Of a DNA stretch of 64,000 bases, positions 34,301-45,321 are shown one piece after another. The stretch comes from Peltaster fructicola (taxonomy: Eukaryota > Ascomycota > Dothideomycetes). Within the stretch, counting starts at the first letter, position 1; every line of letters starts with the position of its first letter. Below the pieces are notes generated by a model. The model saw nothing but the letters and a program-made list of their open reading frames with translations, was not told the origin of the DNA and did not search any database. The position numbers and the translations under genes are program-made. Location of the stretch: contig CP051139.1 of assembly GCA_001592805.2 (NCBI GenBank), positions 2,790,001-2,854,000 of the forward strand, given 5' to 3'.

Positions 34301-37300
34301 TCGCTGGCCAAGCTGACAGCCGACTTCATTCGTCGTGTGGAAGAGCGCTTTACAACCAGCGACGACCACACTTCTGTGATTCAGGCGTACAGTGAGCTTG
34401 ACGAGCCAGCTGCAGTCATCGAGAAGACTCTCAAGACATACCCGGAAGCAGAGTCGCAGCTGATCAGTGCCCAAGATTGCCAGCATTTCTTGCTACTCTG
34501 TCAGCGACGAGGTCAAAAGCCAGTGCCATTTGTGCCATGCTTGGACAACACCTTCGAGCTCTTCTTCAAGAAGGATTCGCTATGGCAATCTGAAGACCTC
34601 GAAGCTGTCGTCGATCAGGATGTTGGACGTGTTTGCATCCTCCAAGGCCCAATGGCCGCTAGGTTTTCAACTGTCGTTAATGAGCCTATCAAGGATATCC
34701 TCGACGGAGTGCACCAGGGCCATATCGAGCGCCTGACGAAGGATCTCTATGATGGCGACTCCTCTAAGATCCCTGTGGTCGAATATTTCGGTGGTAAGTT
34801 AATCGAGGCCAACAGTAACTCTGGCCTCGAAGGTCTTGCTATCTCCGATGTGGACAACAAGACAATTTTCCGCATGTCTGCCAGCTCTGGTGCAGTCCTG
34901 CCAACCTTGGAGAACTGGATCTCGCTGCTCGCTGGCAACACAATCTCGTGGAGGCATGCGTTCTTCACTGCAGATGTGTTCATCCAGGACCACCGCTTCC
35001 AGACCAACCCGATGCATCGCATCTTCGCCCCAGCCCCGGGCATGTTGGTTGAGGTAGCACACCCAGACGATCCTAAGAAGACAACCATCACCATTAAGGA
35101 AACGCTGCATGGCAAGTATGTGCCTACTGTTGAGATCGGTCCTCTCTCCAAGAACGAGATTCTCATGCGAATGTTCGAGCATCGCACTGCGACAGGCAAG
35201 CCCATCAGCCTACCATTCAAGTTCACATACCACCCAGAGACTGGCTACGCGCCAATCCGCGAGGTCATGCAAGGCCGCAATGACCGAATCAAGCAGTTCT
35301 ACTACAGTATTTGGTTTGGAGAGGACAACGTTCCTTTCGATACTCCTGTGACCGCGCGGTTCGATGGCGGTCGTGCTACTGTCACAAGCGAGGCTATCAA
35401 CGACTTCGTCCACGCTGTAGGCAACACTGGAGAAGCATTTGTGGATCGACCAGGCAAGGAAGTCTTCGCCCCAATGGACTTTGCCATCGTCGTCGGCTGG
35501 AAGGCTATCACTAAGCCTATCTTCCCACGAAAGATTGATGGTGATTTGCTGAAGCTTGTACACCTGTCGAACGGCTTCCGCATGCTCCCAGGTGCCACGC
35601 CCCTCAAGAAGGGAGATGTCCTTGACACAACTGCTGAAGTCAACGCTGTCATCAACCAGGATGCCGGCAAGATGGTCGAAGTCTGTGGCACAATCACTCG
35701 TGATGGCAAGCCGGTCATGGAAGTGACCTCTCAGTTCCTGTACCGCGGAACATATGACGACTTCGAGAACACCTTCCAGCGCAAGATGGAGACACCTGTA
35801 CAGGTTCAACTCGACTCTGCCAAAGACGTGGCGGTCTTGCAATCAAAAGAATGGTTTCAGCTAGAAGAGACAGAAATCGACCTGCTTGGCCAGACGTTAG
35901 TCTTCAGGCTCGAGAGCTTGACCAGATTCAAGAACAAGACATTGCTGTCGTCTGTTGAGACGGTCGGCAAGGTCGAGCTCGAGTTGCCGAGCAAGGAGGT
36001 CATCCAAGTCGCTTCGATTGAATACGAGTCTGGAGAATCCTATGGCAATCCAGTACTGGACTACCTGACGCGACATGGTGCAGCACTTGACCAGCCTGTA
36101 AGCTTCGAGCATGCAATCGCTCTCCATGGCAAGACGCCATTGGCTCTGAAAGCACCTGCGTCCAACGAAAACTACGCCAAGGTGTCTGGCGATTACAATC
36201 CTATTCACGTTTCTCGGGTGTTCTCGAAGTATGCTAACCTGCCAGGCACGATTACGCACGGCATGTACAGCAGCGCTGCAGTTCGCAGTCTTGTAGAGAC
36301 CTGGGCTGCCGAGAACAATGTCGGTCGTGTTCGAAGCTTCCACGTCAGCCTTGTAGGCATGGTACTACCAGACGATGAGCTCGAGGTTCGACTGCAGCAC
36401 ACTGGTATGGTGTCTGGTCGCAAAGTCATCAAGGTTGAGGTCAGCAAGGCGGAGACTGAAGACAAGGTCCTGCTCGGTGAGGCAGAAATCGACCAGCCTG
36501 TATCTGCGTACATCTTCACTGGCCAAGGCTCACAAGAGCAAGGTATGGGTATGGAGCTGTACGAGAGCAGTCCGGTGGCCAAGGAAGTATGGGATCGAGC
36601 TGACAAGCACTTCCTTGACAACTACGGTATGTTGTTAATGTTCTTTTGTGAACACTATACTGATGATTGCCAGGTTTTGCGATCACCAACATCGTCCGCA
36701 ATAATCCTAAGGAGCTTACCGTCCACTTTGGCGGTGCCCGTGGCAAGGCTATTCGACAGAACTACATGTCCATGACCTTCGAGACAGTGCGAGCAGATGG
36801 CAGCATCAAGTCTGAGAAGATCTTCAAGGAGATCGACGAGAAGACGGCTTCGTACACTTATCGATCGCCTGCTGGACTACTTTCTGCGACGCAATTCACG
36901 CAGCCCGCTTTGACCCTCATGGAGAAGGCCTCTTTCGAGGACATGAAAGCTAAGGGAGTCGTCCAGCCAGACAGCACTTTCGCCGGGCACTCTCTTGGAG
37001 AGTACAGTGCTCTTGCAGCACTTGCAGAGGTGATGCCGATTGAGAGCTTGGTCTCTGTTGTCTTCTACCGTGGCCTGACCATGCAAGTGGCTGTGGAGCG
37101 CGACGAGTCTGGTCGATCCAACTACGCAATGTGCGCTATCAACCCATCTAGGATCAGCAAGACCTTCAACGAGTCTGCTCTGCAGTTCGTTGTTGAGAAC
37201 ATTGCTGAGGCAACTGGTTGGCTTTTGGAGATTGTCAACCTCAACATCCAGAACATGCAGTACGTCTGTGCTGGAGATTTGAGGGCTTTGGATTGCCTGA

Positions 37301-37776
37301 CTGGTGTCACCAACTATCTGAAAGCCAAGAAGATCGACATCCAAGCTCTGATGCAGACCAAGACGATCGAGGAGGTCAAGGACCAGCTGATCGACATCAT
37401 CAAGGAGTGTGCCAAGCAGACCGAGAGCAAGCCTACACCTCTTGAGCTGCAGCGAGGATTCGCCACCATCCCACTGCGTGGCATTGACGTGCCATTCCAC
37501 TCGACCTTCTTGCGATCTGGTGTCAAGCCATTCCGATCTTTCTTGCTCAAGAAGATCAACAAGACATCCATTGACCCCAGCAAGCTCGTTGGCAAGTACG
37601 TTCCAAACGTTACTGCTAAGCCATTCGAGTTGACCAAGGAGTATTTCGAAGATGTGTACAGACTGACGAACAGTCCCCGGATTGGCAATATCCTAGCCAA
37701 CTGGGACAAGTACGAGAATGATGATCCTACATTGCCTCGTCCTCGAGCCGGCAGTGTAGCTGTGCCAACACACTAA
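31382..37776 (+). CDS. FAS1: fatty acid synthase subunit beta
   Basis: Beta subunit of the fungal fatty acid synthase. Exons are 31382-36626 and 36674-37776 (47-nt intron), giving 2115 residues; starting at ATG 31445 gives 2094. The second start matches the conserved N-terminus ([17 protein letters not shown]), so it may be the real one. Domains: acetyltransferase (GHSQGVV, ~residue 304), FMN enoyl reductase ([20 protein letters not shown], ~620), dehydratase with two hot-dog parts ([13 protein letters not shown] ~1279; [11 protein letters not shown] ~1603), and malonyl/palmitoyl transferase from ~1711 ([13 protein letters not shown]) with its Ser in [10 protein letters not shown] (~1852). 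The intron falls inside the last domain (DNY/GF). Everything needed for activity is visible. It should be co-regulated with FAS2 through the shared promoter. Confidence 0.97.
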
Positions 37777-37873
37777 TGATGTGCTTATACATGCATGAAG
37801 CGAGACTTTACTGGCGTTTCGGATAGATAGACCTGGCCCGTTGCGATCATGACCAGTAGATAATATTTATGAT

Positions 37874-38977
37874 TCAGTCTTCATCTTCAGGACTCGAGCT
37901 GATGGCCTCCTTCCACCTCGTCAGCCAATTCGTGAACTCATCTTCTTTGTCTTTGACATTATGCTCCATGATATCTGCGCAGCTCATGGCTTGTCCGAGC
38001 AGGTCATGTAGCTTCTTTTCGGCCAGTTCCTCGTCGAGGTCGTAGAAGCTGCTTGCCATGTCGTCGACCATGTTGGAGATCTGCTTGAACGACGATGTGA
38101 CTGAATTCAGACGTCGGACCACATCTGCGTCGCTCGCCGTTGGTTGTGCAGGAAACTGTTTGATCCGTCGCTTGATCAACGCAGTATACAGTAAGACGAC
38201 CTTTTTGAGCTTCGATTCAGCCTCTTCTACCAGCTTCCGAAGTTGCACTCTATCAGCTGGCAAGCTATTGGCGGCATTGAACAGATCGTTCAGGCTGTCT
38301 CTATCGCCGTCAACGCCTTCATCATCACTGTCCAGCAAGTTGTCTTCTATGCCCTCATTTTCAGTGTCTTCACCTTCGCGCCATTCCTGCAGCTCGGCAA
38401 TAGCGTCGCTGATCATGTCTCGATATGCTTCAGCTTTATGCACAGCCAGACCAGCCACGCCAGTCGTAGTCAGAGTGATCAAGTCGTCACATCCACTCCA
38501 AACGATGCCAGTTGAGCTGAGACTGTCTCTGCCTCCATTGTCTGAACGTCTTCCTTGTGCATTCTTCTGGGCAGCTTCGTTGGCGATAGATGTCACTTCT
38601 TGTACCAGACCAAGCATCTCGCGTACGACTCGTCTAACTCTTCCTCGTATCTCATCGACAAAGAAACCTCCAAACATGTCACGTTGAGTTTCACATATCT
38701 GAACAGCACTCATCATGGCTGGAAGGCAGCTTGTAGTAGTGTCTCGTAGCACTGAGCTGATTGCTGATGGCGTGAATGGCTTATTGATAGCGAGGAGAGA
38801 GAGCTTCGTGACTTGTGCTTTCAGCAGACGAGCACAGTCGCTCAGTAGTGGTAGAGCAGCAGGCGGGTCCGATAGAGTGACATCTTCGGCTTTGTTAGGT
38901 CCAAGGACCTCAAGATACTGCGACAGAAGCGTGTCTGTGGTCGCCAGTGTCTGCTCGAGCGAAGGCTGAGGCGGCAT
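37874..38977 (-). CDS. GCIP/cyclin-D1-binding protein 1-like protein
   Basis: Single-exon gene of 367 residues. It resembles the Grap2/cyclin-D-interacting (GCIP, human CCNDBP1) family: helical N-terminal half (LSDCARLLKAQVTKLSLLAI, FFVDEIRGRVRRVVREMLG), an acidic linker (DNLLDSDDEGVDGDRDSLND) and a helical C-terminal half (LVEEAESKLKKVVLLYTALI, ISNMVDDMASSFYDLDEELA). The human protein binds D-type cyclins and helix-loop-helix factors; the fungal role is not known to me. It ends 97 bp from FAS1 (convergent) and starts 127 bp from ARP6 (divergent). Confidence 0.72.
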   Translation of the reverse strand: MPPQPSLEQTLATTDTLLSQYLEVLGPNKAEDVTLSDPPAALPLLSDCARLLKAQVTKLSLLAINKPFTPSAISSVLRDTTTSCLPAMMSAVQICETQRDMFGGFFVDEIRGRVRRVVREMLGLVQEVTSIANEAAQKNAQGRRSDNGGRDSLSSTGIVWSGCDDLITLTTTGVAGLAVHKAEAYRDMISDAIAELQEWREGEDTENEGIEDNLLDSDDEGVDGDRDSLNDLFNAANSLPADRVQLRKLVEEAESKLKKVVLLYTALIKRRIKQFPAQPTASDADVVRRLNSVTSSFKQISNMVDDMASSFYDLDEELAEKKLHDLLGQAMSCADIMEHNVKDKEDEFTNWLTRWKEAISSSPEDED

Positions 38978-39104
38978 CGCGTCTGGATAGTTGTTGAGTA
39001 TGAGATGAGTGATGCAAGAAGATGACGATATAAGGCATGAAGTTGCATGTGAAATTTTGGCTGGCGCGCAAACCAGACTTCACTCATGACACGATCAAAG
39101 TACT
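38978..39104. promoter_or_regulatory. 127-bp divergent promoter, GCIP-like gene / ARP6
   Basis: Very short space between opposite start codons, so both genes must share core promoter DNA. No known element stands out. Confidence 0.5.
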
Positions 39105-40483
39105 ATGGCGCGCACAGCCAACAGCAAGGCTAAATCGCTCGCAGACAAACCTGCAGCGCGTACGTTGGTCCTTGATGTCGGCGCTCATTCCATCAAAGCT
39201 GGCTATGCCTCCAGTCATACCAACGAAGTGTCATCTGCCGCAACAGCGTGTCATGTAATCCCAAATTGCATTGCGCGTTCTACGCGTGATAAACGAACAT
39301 ATGTAGGGAGCCAACTGGACGACTGTCAGGACTTCGGTGAACTCGCGTTCCGTCGTCCAGCAGAGAAAGGCTACATCGTCAATTGGGAGGGCGAAAAGGC
39401 GATATGGGAGAGCAGCATCTTTCACGACAAGGAGCGAAACCTCGCATGCGACCCTACGGAGACGAATCTGTTGCTGACAGAAGCACCGCAAGCTCCTGCT
39501 ACACTGCAGCGCCATGCGGACGAGATGGTCTTCGAGGAATTTGGCTTTGCTAGCTATGGCCGTGTACTTGGTAAGTCAAGTCGTTCATGGCAAACCCATT
39601 CTGACCTTGTCCAGCGCCTGTCTTACCATCGTACGTTTACGGATCTACTAGCGAGCCGGCTGAGTGTCTGCTCGTGATCGACGTTGGGCATTCGCATACC
39701 ACTTTGACGCCGCTACTGTCAGGTCGACCACTTCACGCAGCGTGCCGTCGACTTGACATTGGCGGCAAGACGCTGACCAACCAGCTGAAAGATCACGTCT
39801 CATCCCGTCAATTCGAGCTGCAGAAAGAATTCTTCCTGGTCGAGCAGATGAAAGAAGATGTCTGCTTTGTAGCCGAGTCGTCTCAGATCTTTGCGGACTC
39901 TCTCGAGCGGTGTTGGAAGGGAGGCTTGAAAGACCCTCGTAAGCTCGACACAAGCATTGTTGTGGAGTACGTCTTACCTGACTATGAGGCAATCAAGCGA
40001 GGCTTCGTCAGAGAGCACGATCCAAGTATGAGCAGGAGAAAGCGTCTCGGATTGGATGGTGTGCAAAGAGAAGACTTCGTTGTACTGGGCAACGAGCGCT
40101 TCACCGTTCCTGAGCTACTCTTTACCCCGAGCGATCTTGGCATGCAATCACCGGGCATTGCAGGGATGGTGCTCGACTGCCTCGGTGCCATTCCATCCGG
40201 CATGTGGCAAGTTTTCCTGGCAAATATTGTCGTCGTTGGGGCCACCAGCAAGCTACCAGGACTCGTGAACAGATTGGAAGCCGACCTTCGCGAGACGGTT
40301 GATGAACGACTATTAGTCAAAGTGAAGCACGCGGACGACCCAGTGAAGTGCATATGGCAAGGTGGCGCTCATATTGCCAGCTCTGAAGCGTTGATGAAGC
40401 AATTTTGCGTTAGCAAAGCCGAGTACGCCGAGCACGGCGACGCCTGGGTCAGAGGAGTCTTTGCTGGCAGAACAGCAAGATGA
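39105..40483 (+). CDS. ARP6: actin-related protein ARP6 (SWR1 complex)
   Basis: Nuclear actin-related protein of 444 residues, exons 39105-39570 and 39615-40483 (44-nt intron). ARP6 belongs to the SWR1 remodeller, which deposits H2A.Z. Actin-fold signatures: LVLDVGAHSIKAGYA (phosphate 1), the junction-spanning APVLPSYVYGS, LLVIDVGHSHTTLTP (phosphate 2), RRLDIGGKTLTNQLKDHVSS, and the C-terminal VVVGATSKLPGLVNRL and CIWQGGAHIASS. The family assignment rests on the closest overall match (FRRPAEKGYIVNWEGEKAIW; KRLGLDGVQREDFVVLGNER). It is convergent with the armadillo-like gene, with only 10 bp between stop codons. Confidence 0.9.
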
Positions 40484-40493
40484 TGTGGCCATC

Positions 40494-41876
40494 TCAAGGT
40501 GCGGCATCAATCTGCTGCTGCTGTCCAGATTGTGCATCGCCGTATGCTTGCACAGCAGCAGCTAATCTCTCTTGATTAAGCTGGCTATCTCTGCCCAGCG
40601 CCTTGAGTAGACGGACGCCAGCGTCGCGAATCTGTGGAACCTGGTGCTTGCATAACTTCTCAACAACAGGAACAACTCTTTCTAGCCTGCCAATGACCTC
40701 TCGAGTCTCTCGTGGTCGACAAAGCATAGTCAGCAGTCCGGAAGCAGCATATAAAAGGTCTGGCGATGTTTCTGGCTGAGAGAGAATGTCTACAACAATA
40801 GAGGCCAAGGTTGTCTCTCGAAGCAGTGAGACCGTCTCGCTCTCTGGCATGTTGAGAAGAGCATTGCCAAGCACAAGACTGCTTGCTATCTGCATTTGTT
40901 CAGACTTGGTCGTGCTTGATGCTTGCACAAAAGTCAACAGACAGCTTCTGACTAATGGATCTTGCAACTTGCTTGTCACTGCAAAAGTTGGCTCTGTTGA
41001 GATGTCGGACAGCAGCCATGTCAAGTTAGACGACTGTGGGACAAGCACAGCAAGGTCGTCCGCCTGCGACTCTTGCTGGTCAGCACGTGCGGCTGCTATC
41101 CGTTGATCAAGAGAGGCGAGCAGCTCAAAAAGCCCAAATGAGTCGGTTCCGGCTGCTAGTTGCGCCTTCGCTGGTCGCAGTAATGCTATGACACTTTCGA
41201 TCAAAGTACTGAGCGTCTCAGCTGAGCTAGAGGGACAGTATTGCTGCATGCTCCTGCAGAGCTGTGAGATAGTCTGCGCTGGCAGAGGGTGTTCTGTGGC
41301 TGCTGTGGCGCTCGAAGATATCCAGAAGAGCATGTCGATCAGACCTTCGACGATCTCGATGGCTGGAGGGTCTACTGGTGGATTGACCAGGCGACTAACC
41401 AGCCAGATGTGTATGCCAGCTGCATAGCACACCTTAAAGGCAGGATTCTCTTGTTCCTCGTCACTGCCATCCACCGAAAAGTCTGCAGCGGTGATGTTGT
41501 ACAGCACAGCAGATGCCAGAGCTTGTAGCTCTTGAGGGCATGCCTGCATCGTGTAGCGTGTAAACCATTCCATGCCAAGTGCCGACACAGTCCTGATTGC
41601 ATCCTGGTTCATGGCACAAGCGTTGCCGATACACCGTAAGGTCTGTTGTTCATATGCCAAGTTGTAGTGAGCTGCTGGTAGAGCTCCAAGACGTTGCACT
41701 AGAGCTTCCAGGACATCCGCGCGACCTATTCTACTCCTGATAGCGAGATCTTCTCTGCTTCGATCTGCCACAGATTGAAGTGTGGCAAGGTAGCTTTCTT
41801 CGTCAATATCTTGTGCTAGTATGAGGGCGACCTGGTCATCATGCTCGCGGTCGTCCAAGTCCATAGGTACAGCCAT
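40494..41876 (-). CDS. armadillo-like helical protein, possibly SmgGDS-like
   Basis: Single-exon gene of 460 residues, almost entirely helical. Repeats of armadillo type are suggested by NLAYEQQTLRCIGNACAMNQ, ALASAVLYNITAAD, QIASSLVLGNALLNMPESE and LLYAASGLLTMLCRPRET, with VPQIRDAGVRLLKALGRDSQ near the end. The last ~20 residues are Gln-rich. The layout resembles Rap1 GDS1/SmgGDS, which bind small GTPases, but that name is tentative. A second in-frame ATG lies at codon 5. Confidence 0.68.
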   Translation of the reverse strand: MAVPMDLDDREHDDQVALILAQDIDEESYLATLQSVADRSREDLAIRSRIGRADVLEALVQRLGALPAAHYNLAYEQQTLRCIGNACAMNQDAIRTVSALGMEWFTRYTMQACPQELQALASAVLYNITAADFSVDGSDEEQENPAFKVCYAAGIHIWLVSRLVNPPVDPPAIEIVEGLIDMLFWISSSATAATEHPLPAQTISQLCRSMQQYCPSSSAETLSTLIESVIALLRPAKAQLAAGTDSFGLFELLASLDQRIAAARADQQESQADDLAVLVPQSSNLTWLLSDISTEPTFAVTSKLQDPLVRSCLLTFVQASSTTKSEQMQIASSLVLGNALLNMPESETVSLLRETTLASIVVDILSQPETSPDLLYAASGLLTMLCRPRETREVIGRLERVVPVVEKLCKHQVPQIRDAGVRLLKALGRDSQLNQERLAAAVQAYGDAQSGQQQQIDAAP

Positions 41877-42247
41877 GACGACCGAGCAGAATGTCTGTAG
41901 TCCGTGAGAATGGTCCAGAGCTCTCAGTTTTGTGTCTGAGTAATGTGTTTAACAATTATCCATGTGGTGGCCTCTTGCATACTGGTGAAGAGAACACAAA
42001 TTACCCGTTGTGGAATTTCAGAGCGCATTGACATTCGAAGAGAGTGACAACTTGCACAGCTCTGATGCCCTCTGCGACAACACTCACACTATAAACGCTC
42101 GCACTATCGCCATCAGCATCACTTCGCCTTGTGATCGCGTCCACTCCTTCTTCTCATACTTCGCGTCGAACATAACATCCACCTGCGCCCTGGACGTCAG
42201 CTCGAAAGATCATTGAACAACGAACTTCACCGAAACAGGACCACATA
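41877..42247. promoter_or_regulatory. 371-bp divergent promoter, armadillo-like gene / DPM3
   Basis: Space between opposite start codons. The 70 bp before DPM3 are CT-rich. No specific element recognised. Confidence 0.45.
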
Positions 42248-42627
42248 ATGACGCGAGCACAACAGACAATTTCTTTCGGCCTTCTGGTCGCTTCTGTAAG
42301 TTCGACGTTGGACGTATGGACGGAAGATCTCGTTGACAATGGCTACAGGCATACCTCGCAATGTTCTTGGGCCTGGTGCCTCTGCCTGCCAGTATATCCG
42401 AGCAGATCGTTCCGGTGGTGAGCAACACATACGCGAAGCATGTCGATATACTGACATCATGCCAGCTCCCGTTCTGGGCTCTTGTGTCGTTCGGCGCATA
42501 CCTCCTCTTCAAGCTAGGCCTGGGCGTAGCCACGTTCAACGACGTCCCCAAAGCATATGACGAGCTTATGGGACAGATAGAAACAGCAAAGAAGGATCTG
42601 AGGAAGCGTGGCGTATCAGTCGACTGA
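42248..42627 (+). CDS. DPM3: dolichol-phosphate mannosyltransferase subunit 3
   Basis: Small ER membrane protein of 108 residues. Exons are 42248-42295 and 42349-42627 (53-nt intron, phase 0). It tethers and stabilises the catalytic DPM1 in dolichol-phosphate mannose synthesis, which feeds N-glycosylation, O-mannosylation and GPI anchors. Two membrane segments are visible: ISFGLLVAS joined to AYLAMFLGLVPLP, and FWALVSFGAYLLFKLGLGVA. The conserved cytosolic tail follows (FNDVPKAYDELMGQIETAKK, then DLRKRGVSVD), which is diagnostic of DPM3. Length is as expected. Confidence 0.92.
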
Positions 42628-42963
42628 GACCGAGCCAGTGCCACTGTAAGCTGTACAAGTTCTCAGTGAAAAGAGATGGTTGGGAGGAACCTTGAATAAT
42701 GAGTCAACTCAGTAAGAGGATGATAAACGGAGACAAACACATGTACTGTGACACATCGTTGTCAGTACATCTCCATTGTTCCAGGTTCTGATTATCCTAT
42801 GGCCTATATAGATGTGTCGAGCAAAGTCACGTGATGTAAATTGCTAGCGCGAAACTCGTTGCTGTGCCCGCTTGTTTACATTCAACAATTTGAACGTCTC
42901 CATTGTCAGTACAGCATCATTCGCTTGACATCAGATTCTATCTACAACAACTATATCACGAAA
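42628..42963. promoter_or_regulatory. BRL1 promoter with TATA and E-box
   Basis: TATATA at 42805-42810 is followed by the palindrome TCACGTGA at 42827-42834, which contains the bHLH/CBF1-type core CACGTG, 130 bp before the BRL1 start. The upstream part is the DPM3 3' UTR. Confidence 0.5.
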
Positions 42964-44372
42964 ATGTCCAGAAGGACGCATGAGGGTCCTATGGACTTCG
43001 AGTACCAAAACGGTACTGGACCGATGGACAGCCGCTCGCCTTTCGCGAATGTAGGCTCAAACGTACAGCGCATAAGTGCAACACCAGACAGAGCGGGCTT
43101 CAAAAGTATGTCGACGCACCATGGACAGGGTATGGAAGACTAATGAGTTCTGTGCTAGGGAGCTACAGCGCCTTTGAGTCGCCTTCTCGTCCCAGCCACG
43201 CCCAGCCGCATCATGCAGCAACACAACCCTCCTCGCCTTCCAAGAACCGACCGCCCGTACCAGCGTTCAGTGCTATATTCGCAACGCCACGGAGAGTCGC
43301 ACCAGCTATCGACGATTCCTCAGCGGGCGAGACACCAAAATCACCTAGTCGTGATGACAGTGATGCCACACCAGACACAACCGCCTTGAAAACTGCAAAG
43401 AGCAGATTTGACTTCACAGCGATCCCTCAGCTGCCACCAATCGTCGACACCATGGAGCGGGAATCACACGAGAGGCGTGATAGCTTTTTCGCAAGATTCA
43501 AGAAACGTTGCAGCCCTGGACGAGGAGAGATACCACGAGGAGAACTAATACATGCCAAAGAGAACAAGGTTCGCAAGATCAGGAGTCGCGACGGCAGACA
43601 TCGGTCTGGACGTACAAGAAGGAATAGCGTCTCTTCCTCGGCTTCAGATGATGACACCGGGCGAAGACGTTCGCCGCACAAATCCCCTCGTAAGGTCAGC
43701 ACGATGCAAACGGATGCACCTGGTTTCATGACACGACTTTTTACTTTCATTCAGGCACATCCGACGGTGCCTCATATCTTGACCTTCTACGCACAGCTAC
43801 TCTTCAATGTCTTCCTATTGTCGGCGTGTGCCTATTTCATCTACAGCTGCTGGACGACCATTCAGGGCGACATTGACAGGAAGGCGTGGACTGAAGTTGC
43901 CAGCATTACCGCAGAGAACAACGCATGCGCCGAGAACTTCAGGATCAACGGCTGCGACTCAGCCACACGTGCACCTGCATTGACAGTGCACTGCGATACC
44001 TGGGCTCTGTGCATGGCTCGAGATCCGCAAAAGATTGCTCGAGCACGAGTTTCAGCACACACATTTGCAGAGATCTTCAACTCGTTCGTCGAGCCTATCA
44101 GCTGGAAAGCAATGATCTTCACTGCAACGCTGGTGATCGGCTGCTTTGCGATGTCAAACTGTGCATTCGGCATGCTGCGAGCCAAGACAGCGCAAACGCA
44201 GCAATTCCAGCCTCAACCATGGCAGGCTCCAATGACACCGCAAAGTGTGTTCAGAGGAGGCGACTTTTACGGAGAGGCGCCTTGGAGTGCACGTACCGGA
44301 CTGGAACCTGCTCCAAGTGCTGGACATATCGAAGGACGAGGTAGTCCAGTCAGAAGGCTAGCATATGGTTGA
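42964..44372 (+). CDS. BRL1/BRR6-family nuclear envelope protein
   Basis: Predicted 451 residues, exons 42964-43105 and 43159-44372 (53-nt intron). The first ~245 residues are disordered and Ser/Pro/Arg-rich. Then comes the Brl1/Brr6 domain: a membrane segment (ILTFYAQLLFNVFLLSACAY, ~residues 254-280), a lumenal loop with four conserved cysteines (NNACAENFRINGC; VHCDTWALCMARDP) expected to form disulfides, an amphipathic stretch (AHTFAEIFNSFVEPI) and a second membrane segment (MIFTATLVIGCFAMSN, ~365-385). These proteins act at the inner nuclear membrane in nuclear-pore assembly and lipid homeostasis. Filamentous ascomycetes often have one protein for both yeast paralogues, so I give no symbol. 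Confidence 0.9.
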
Positions 44373-45321
44373 AGCATGGCGGTCAAATGCTTTCTTTCTT
44401 TCTTTTGCATGATACAATGAGGGCAGAATATCATATCACTGTACTACGAAATCACGGCGCTCATATATGTACATTCGACAGCTCCCAGCTTCGATCAGAA
44501 GGCCCTATCAAAGAGCGGTACGACTGTGCTTGACAAGGCGAGCCGCGTCAGTTGCCGTCCATTCAACCATACATCAGATCTTCTTCCTGCAACTACTGTG
44601 TCATGCCCTGAGAGTTTCTCGCCTCTCCTGCCCGCTCTGTCATTGTCTACAATTTTCTGGTTCAAATCGTCGTACCAAGGCTTGGCACCCCGCAAGTATG
44701 GAAATAATACCTGGGGTTGGTGCCGTTCTTGTCAAACATACTCTTACCACTGCACGATTGACCGCCGGCGCAGTTGTCTGGTCTCCACTACGCCAACAGG
44801 AGATCAATGTATGGATTAGCCCAATGAAGGAATCCGAGCCCGCGTGCAAGTCATGCGGTGCAACACCAGATGAACTACCAATCCTTGAGCCTGGGAACGA
44901 CTCCTTCGCATACCGTACGAGCATTACATTAGCTCGCTTGGCTCAAGCATGCTGTACTCCTTGGGCGCTGCGGCTTTTGTTTGCGGCCTACGACGTGGCC
45001 AATAGTGCCTGTCGAATGCACTAAGCACAACTTCGAATCACGAGCAGATTGCCGTCTGAGGTCTCTCTTGAATGCCGGATCGAAGGATGGCACAGTGGGC
45101 GTCATCTCGCACACGTGGACATCGTGTGGAAGTCTTGTCCTGAGTCGTGAAGTACTTCTGGACCTGTGTTTCCCTCAAATGGGATGCCGTTTAGACGATC
45201 GTCGACATGATAAGACTTGCTCGCGTGGCTCTTCTGCCATAGCCAGAACTCCATCTATCAAGGTAACAGAATTGGCTATCACGGAGCAGATCAGCAGCTT
45301 CCTCTCGAGCATTCTTCGACC
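44373..45321. other. 949-bp intergenic region with unsupported open frames
   Basis: Open frames at 44467-45024 and 44981-45346 (+) run through much of it. The stretch from ATG 44698 (MEIIPGVGAVLVKHTLTTAR, later KSCGATPDELPILEPGND) looks mildly protein-like, but the opposite strand is open too and no family matches. It could be a degraded or lineage-specific gene; I do not call one. Confidence 0.35.

Noticed and set aside
42361-42627. Starting DPM3 at the internal ATG 42361
   Set aside because: The upstream exon 42248-42295 with a clean intron restores the first membrane segment and the usual family length.
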